NCBI GenBank assembly: GCA_003222235.1 | Contig: QHVD01000143.1 | Span: forward strand, 14,649 to 22,943 | Reading direction: 5' to 3' | DNA: 8,295 bases | DNA from: Gemmatimonadota bacterium | GTDB taxonomy: Bacteria > Gemmatimonadota > Gemmatimonadetes > Gemmatimonadales > GWC2-71-9 | In this document: positions 6,797 to 8,295 of the stretch, in pieces | Numbering within the stretch: position 1 is the first letter of the stretch | Layout: each line of letters opens with the position of its first letter | Program-made: the position numbers and the translations under genes | The notes under the pieces: model-generated | The model's input: the letters and a program-made list of their open reading frames with translations, nothing else | Told to the model about the DNA's origin: nothing | The model's database searches: none

Positions 6797-7486
6797 GTGA
6801 CGGACGTGACCAGGCGTGTCCTCGAGGTCGTGCAGGCCGGCGTCGTCCCGTACGTCGAGGCGCTCGAGTGGCAGCGCGCCCTGGCGCAGGCACGGATCGA
6901 GCGGCAAGTGCCGCACGATCTGCTGCTGCTGCTCGAGCACCCGCCGGTCGTAACCCTGGGCCGCAACTCCCACCACGCGCACCTGCTCCGGCCGGACGAG
7001 GGGGAGGGGGAGGGAGGGCTCGAGGTGTTCGAGGTCGAGCGGGGCGGCGACGTCACGTTCCACGGCCCCGGCCAGCTCGTCGGCTACCCCATCCTCGACC
7101 TGACCGGCCACCGGCAGGACCTCCACTGGTACCTCCGCACCCTCGAGCAGGCGCTGATCGAGGCCCTGGCGGCGTTGGGTGTCCCCGCCGAGCGCAAGCC
7201 AGGCTACACCGGTGTGTGGACGCGAGGGGGGACGCGCAAGATCGCGAGCATCGGGATTCACGTGAAGCAGTGGGTCACCTGGCACGGGTTCGCGCTGAAC
7301 GTCACCACGGATCTCTCGTACTTCGACCGGATCGTTCCCTGCGGCATTCCCGGCGTGGTGATGACCTCTGTCCGACGGGAAACGGGAAACGGGACACGGG
7401 ACACGGAACTCTGGACCGAAACGGTCGGCGCGGTGATCCGCGGGTTCGAACGCGCATTCGGCGTCACGGCCAAGCTGCCAGCATGA
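6797..7486 (+). CDS. lipB: Octanoyl-[acyl-carrier-protein]:protein N-octanoyltransferase
   Basis: LipB moves octanoyl from acyl carrier protein to the lipoyl-domain lysine of E2, the step before LipA. Family motifs are clear: HPPVVTLGRN; RGGDVTFHGPGQLVGYP (about 82-98); the lysine of RKIASIGI (Lys148); WHGFALNV; and PCGIPG with the catalytic Cys182. From the GTG at 6797 the length is 229 aa, normal for LipB. An in-frame ATG at 6764 lies in the loop of the palindrome and overlaps the previous gene, so I consider it a decoy; GTG at 6806 is also possible. Two low-complexity insertions are seen: EGEGEGG (68-74) in the loop before the conserved RGGD block, and about 194-205, coded by 7-base repeats, after PCGIPGVVMTSV. 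Both are in frame, so the enzyme is probably active. Confidence 0.95.
   Translation: MTDVTRRVLEVVQAGVVPYVEALEWQRALAQARIERQVPHDLLLLLEHPPVVTLGRNSHHAHLLRPDEGEGEGGLEVFEVERGGDVTFHGPGQLVGYPILDLTGHRQDLHWYLRTLEQALIEALAALGVPAERKPGYTGVWTRGGTRKIASIGIHVKQWVTWHGFALNVTTDLSYFDRIVPCGIPGVVMTSVRRETGNGTRDTELWTETVGAVIRGFERAFGVTAKLPA
7000..7018 (+). repeat. G-quadruplex-type G run inside lipB
   Basis: Four G runs of 5, 5, 3 and 3 are separated by single A bases. This fits the canonical G-quadruplex pattern with one-base loops, on the coding strand and therefore in the mRNA. It codes the Gly/Glu loop EGEGEGG of LipB. Folding is inferred from the pattern only. Confidence 0.7.
7377..7411 (+). repeat. 7-base tandem repeat inside lipB
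   Basis: Five in-phase units are seen: GGGAAAC twice, GGGACAC twice, then GGAACTC. It is the clearest coding member of the 7-base family and codes LipB residues about 194-205, just after the catalytic-cysteine block. Because 7 is not a multiple of 3, gain or loss of one unit would shift the frame. Confidence 0.8.
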
Positions 7487-8100
7487 CGGATCGCCTTCCC
7501 CCCGGCCAGGTGCTCACCACCAAGTGGCCGGTGTTGCACTACGGCGATGTGCCGGCCGCCGAGACCAGGATTTGGAGCTTCGAGGTCTCGGGGCTCGTCG
7601 AGCGCCCCTTCACGCTCACGTACGACGAGCTGCTCCAGCTGCCCCGCAAGACCGTGCGCTGTGACATACACTGCGTCACGCGGTGGAGCCGGCTCGACGA
7701 CAGCTTCGAGGGCGTTCCGGTGAAGCTTCTGCTGGAGCGCGCCGGCGTGAAGCCGGAGGCGAAGTACTGCCTGGTGCACGCGGAGCAGGGATTCACCACC
7801 AACCTGCCGCTCGCAGACCTCGACCGGGAGGAGAACCTGATCGCCCTGAAATGGAACGGCGAGTGGCTCACGCCGGAGCACGGCTGGCCCGCCCGCCTGC
7901 TGGTGCCGCACCTCTACTTATGGAAGAGCGCGAAGTGGGTGCGCGGGCTCGAGCTGCTCGGCGAGGACATCCCGGGGTTCTGGGAGCAGAACGGGTATCA
8001 CATGCGGGGAGACCCCTGGCGGGAAGAACGCTACGGCGGGCGGGCGCTGACGCAGCATGAGATCAACAGACTGAGAAACCGTAGCAAGAAAGGCGTCTAG
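7483..8100 (+). CDS. Sulfite-oxidase-like molybdopterin oxidoreductase
   Basis: The 205-residue protein matches the cytoplasmic 'sulfite oxidase-like' branch of the molybdopterin-binding oxidoreductase domain. Seen features are an N-terminal LPPGQVLTTKWPVLHYG block; WSFEVSGLVERPFTLTYDEL; CDIHCVTRWS with Cys64 as the likely molybdenum ligand; FEGVPV; and the C-terminal GWPARLLVPHLYLWKSAKWVRGLEL. There is no Tat or Sec signal and no heme or membrane domain, so it would need a soluble, unidentified electron partner. The substrate cannot be read from the sequence; sulfite is a family name, not evidence. The ATG overlaps the lipB stop (ATGA), suggesting cotranslation with lipB, though no functional link to lipoate is evident. 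Confidence 0.9.
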   Translation: MTDRLPPGQVLTTKWPVLHYGDVPAAETRIWSFEVSGLVERPFTLTYDELLQLPRKTVRCDIHCVTRWSRLDDSFEGVPVKLLLERAGVKPEAKYCLVHAEQGFTTNLPLADLDREENLIALKWNGEWLTPEHGWPARLLVPHLYLWKSAKWVRGLELLGEDIPGFWEQNGYHMRGDPWREERYGGRALTQHEINRLRNRSKKGV

Positions 8101-8104
8101 GGGT
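8097..8104 (+). promoter_or_regulatory. Ribosome-binding site of the FAD monooxygenase gene
   Basis: CTAGGGGT, with its AGGGGT core, overlaps the stop codon of the molybdoenzyme gene and lies 6-11 bases before the ATG at 8111. It decides that start and suggests the last gene is still part of the same transcript. Confidence 0.6.
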
Positions 8105-8110
8105 GAACAG

Positions 8111-8295
8111 ATGAAGACGGATACTGACGTCCTCGTCGTCGGAGCTGGCCCCACCGGGCTGATGCTCGCGAATCAGCTCGGCCGGCGAGGCGTGCGCGCG
8201 CGGATCATCGACCGGCAAACCGGTCCGTCTCTCGAGACGAGGGCACTGGGCGTCCAGGCACGCACGTTGGAGATCTACACGCACCTTGGCATTGT
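8111..8295 (+). CDS. FAD-dependent monooxygenase, 5' part
   Basis: Only the first 61 codons are in the window; the gene runs off the right edge. The N-terminus forms a Rossmann beta-alpha-beta unit with VVGAGPTGLMLANQLGRRG (GxGxxG) followed by the acidic end of strand two at IIDR, which binds the FAD adenosine. It continues with RALGVQARTLEIYTHLGI, typical of the phenol-hydroxylase-like/PheA-TfdB flavin monooxygenases (FAD_binding_3 type). These hydroxylate aromatic or polyketide-like substrates with NAD(P)H and oxygen; the substrate cannot be told from this fragment. It follows the molybdoenzyme by 10 bases. The relation to the PDH/lipoate genes is unclear and may mark the edge of the conserved operon. 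Confidence 0.88.
   Translation, partial: MKTDTDVLVVGAGPTGLMLANQLGRRGVRARIIDRQTGPSLETRALGVQARTLEIYTHLGI

Overview
The window is GC-rich, high-coding-density bacterial DNA. Every supported gene is on the + strand, packed with gaps or overlaps of a few bases. The core is a pyruvate dehydrogenase (PDH) operon combined with both genes of the octanoyl/lipoyl pathway: lipA, pdhA (E1 alpha), pdhB (E1 beta), pdhC (E2), lpd (E3), a small membrane protein, lipB, then a sulfite-oxidase-like molybdoenzyme and the start of an FAD monooxygenase. The separate E1 alpha and E1 beta subunits (not a fused AceE), the strong GC bias and the interspersed 7-base repeats fit an uncultured soil-type bacterium. Gemmatimonadota is my best guess, but this is inference from style and not proof.

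Layout. 1-580: a zinc-ribbon/coiled-coil protein of unknown role, possibly beginning upstream of the window. 600-1532: lipA. 1547-2545, 2548-3531 and 3534-4817: pdhA, pdhB and pdhC, separated by only 14, 2 and 2 bases. 4818-4949: the only real intergenic gap, made largely of two inverted blocks of 7-base repeats. 4950-6331: lpd, which is broken in this sequence. 6328-6789: a four-helix membrane protein ending in a palindromic repeat. 6797-7486: lipB. 7483-8100: molybdopterin oxidoreductase. 8111-8295: 5' part of an FAD-dependent monooxygenase.

How the genes work together. LipB moves octanoyl from acyl carrier protein onto the lipoyl-domain lysine of E2 (PdhC). LipA inserts two sulfurs to make lipoate. 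E1 (PdhA+PdhB) decarboxylates pyruvate and acylates the lipoyl arm, E2 passes acetyl to CoA, and E3 (Lpd) reoxidises dihydrolipoate with NAD+. The operon therefore encodes both a lipoate-dependent enzyme and the machinery that makes its cofactor.

The most notable observations are: (i) an apparent 10-base out-of-frame loss in lpd that removes the centre of the NAD-binding glycine motif; (ii) a family of degenerate 7-base tandem repeats at four sites, three of them inside the reading frames of pdhC and lipB; (iii) a palindromic repeat that supplies the C-terminal tail of the membrane protein and a decoy ATG for lipB; (iv) a G-quadruplex-type run inside lipB; and (v) a GEA in place of the usual GDG in the thiamine-diphosphate motif of E1 alpha. 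I did not find a clearly new biological system. The repeat family inside central-metabolism genes is the least explained structure here.
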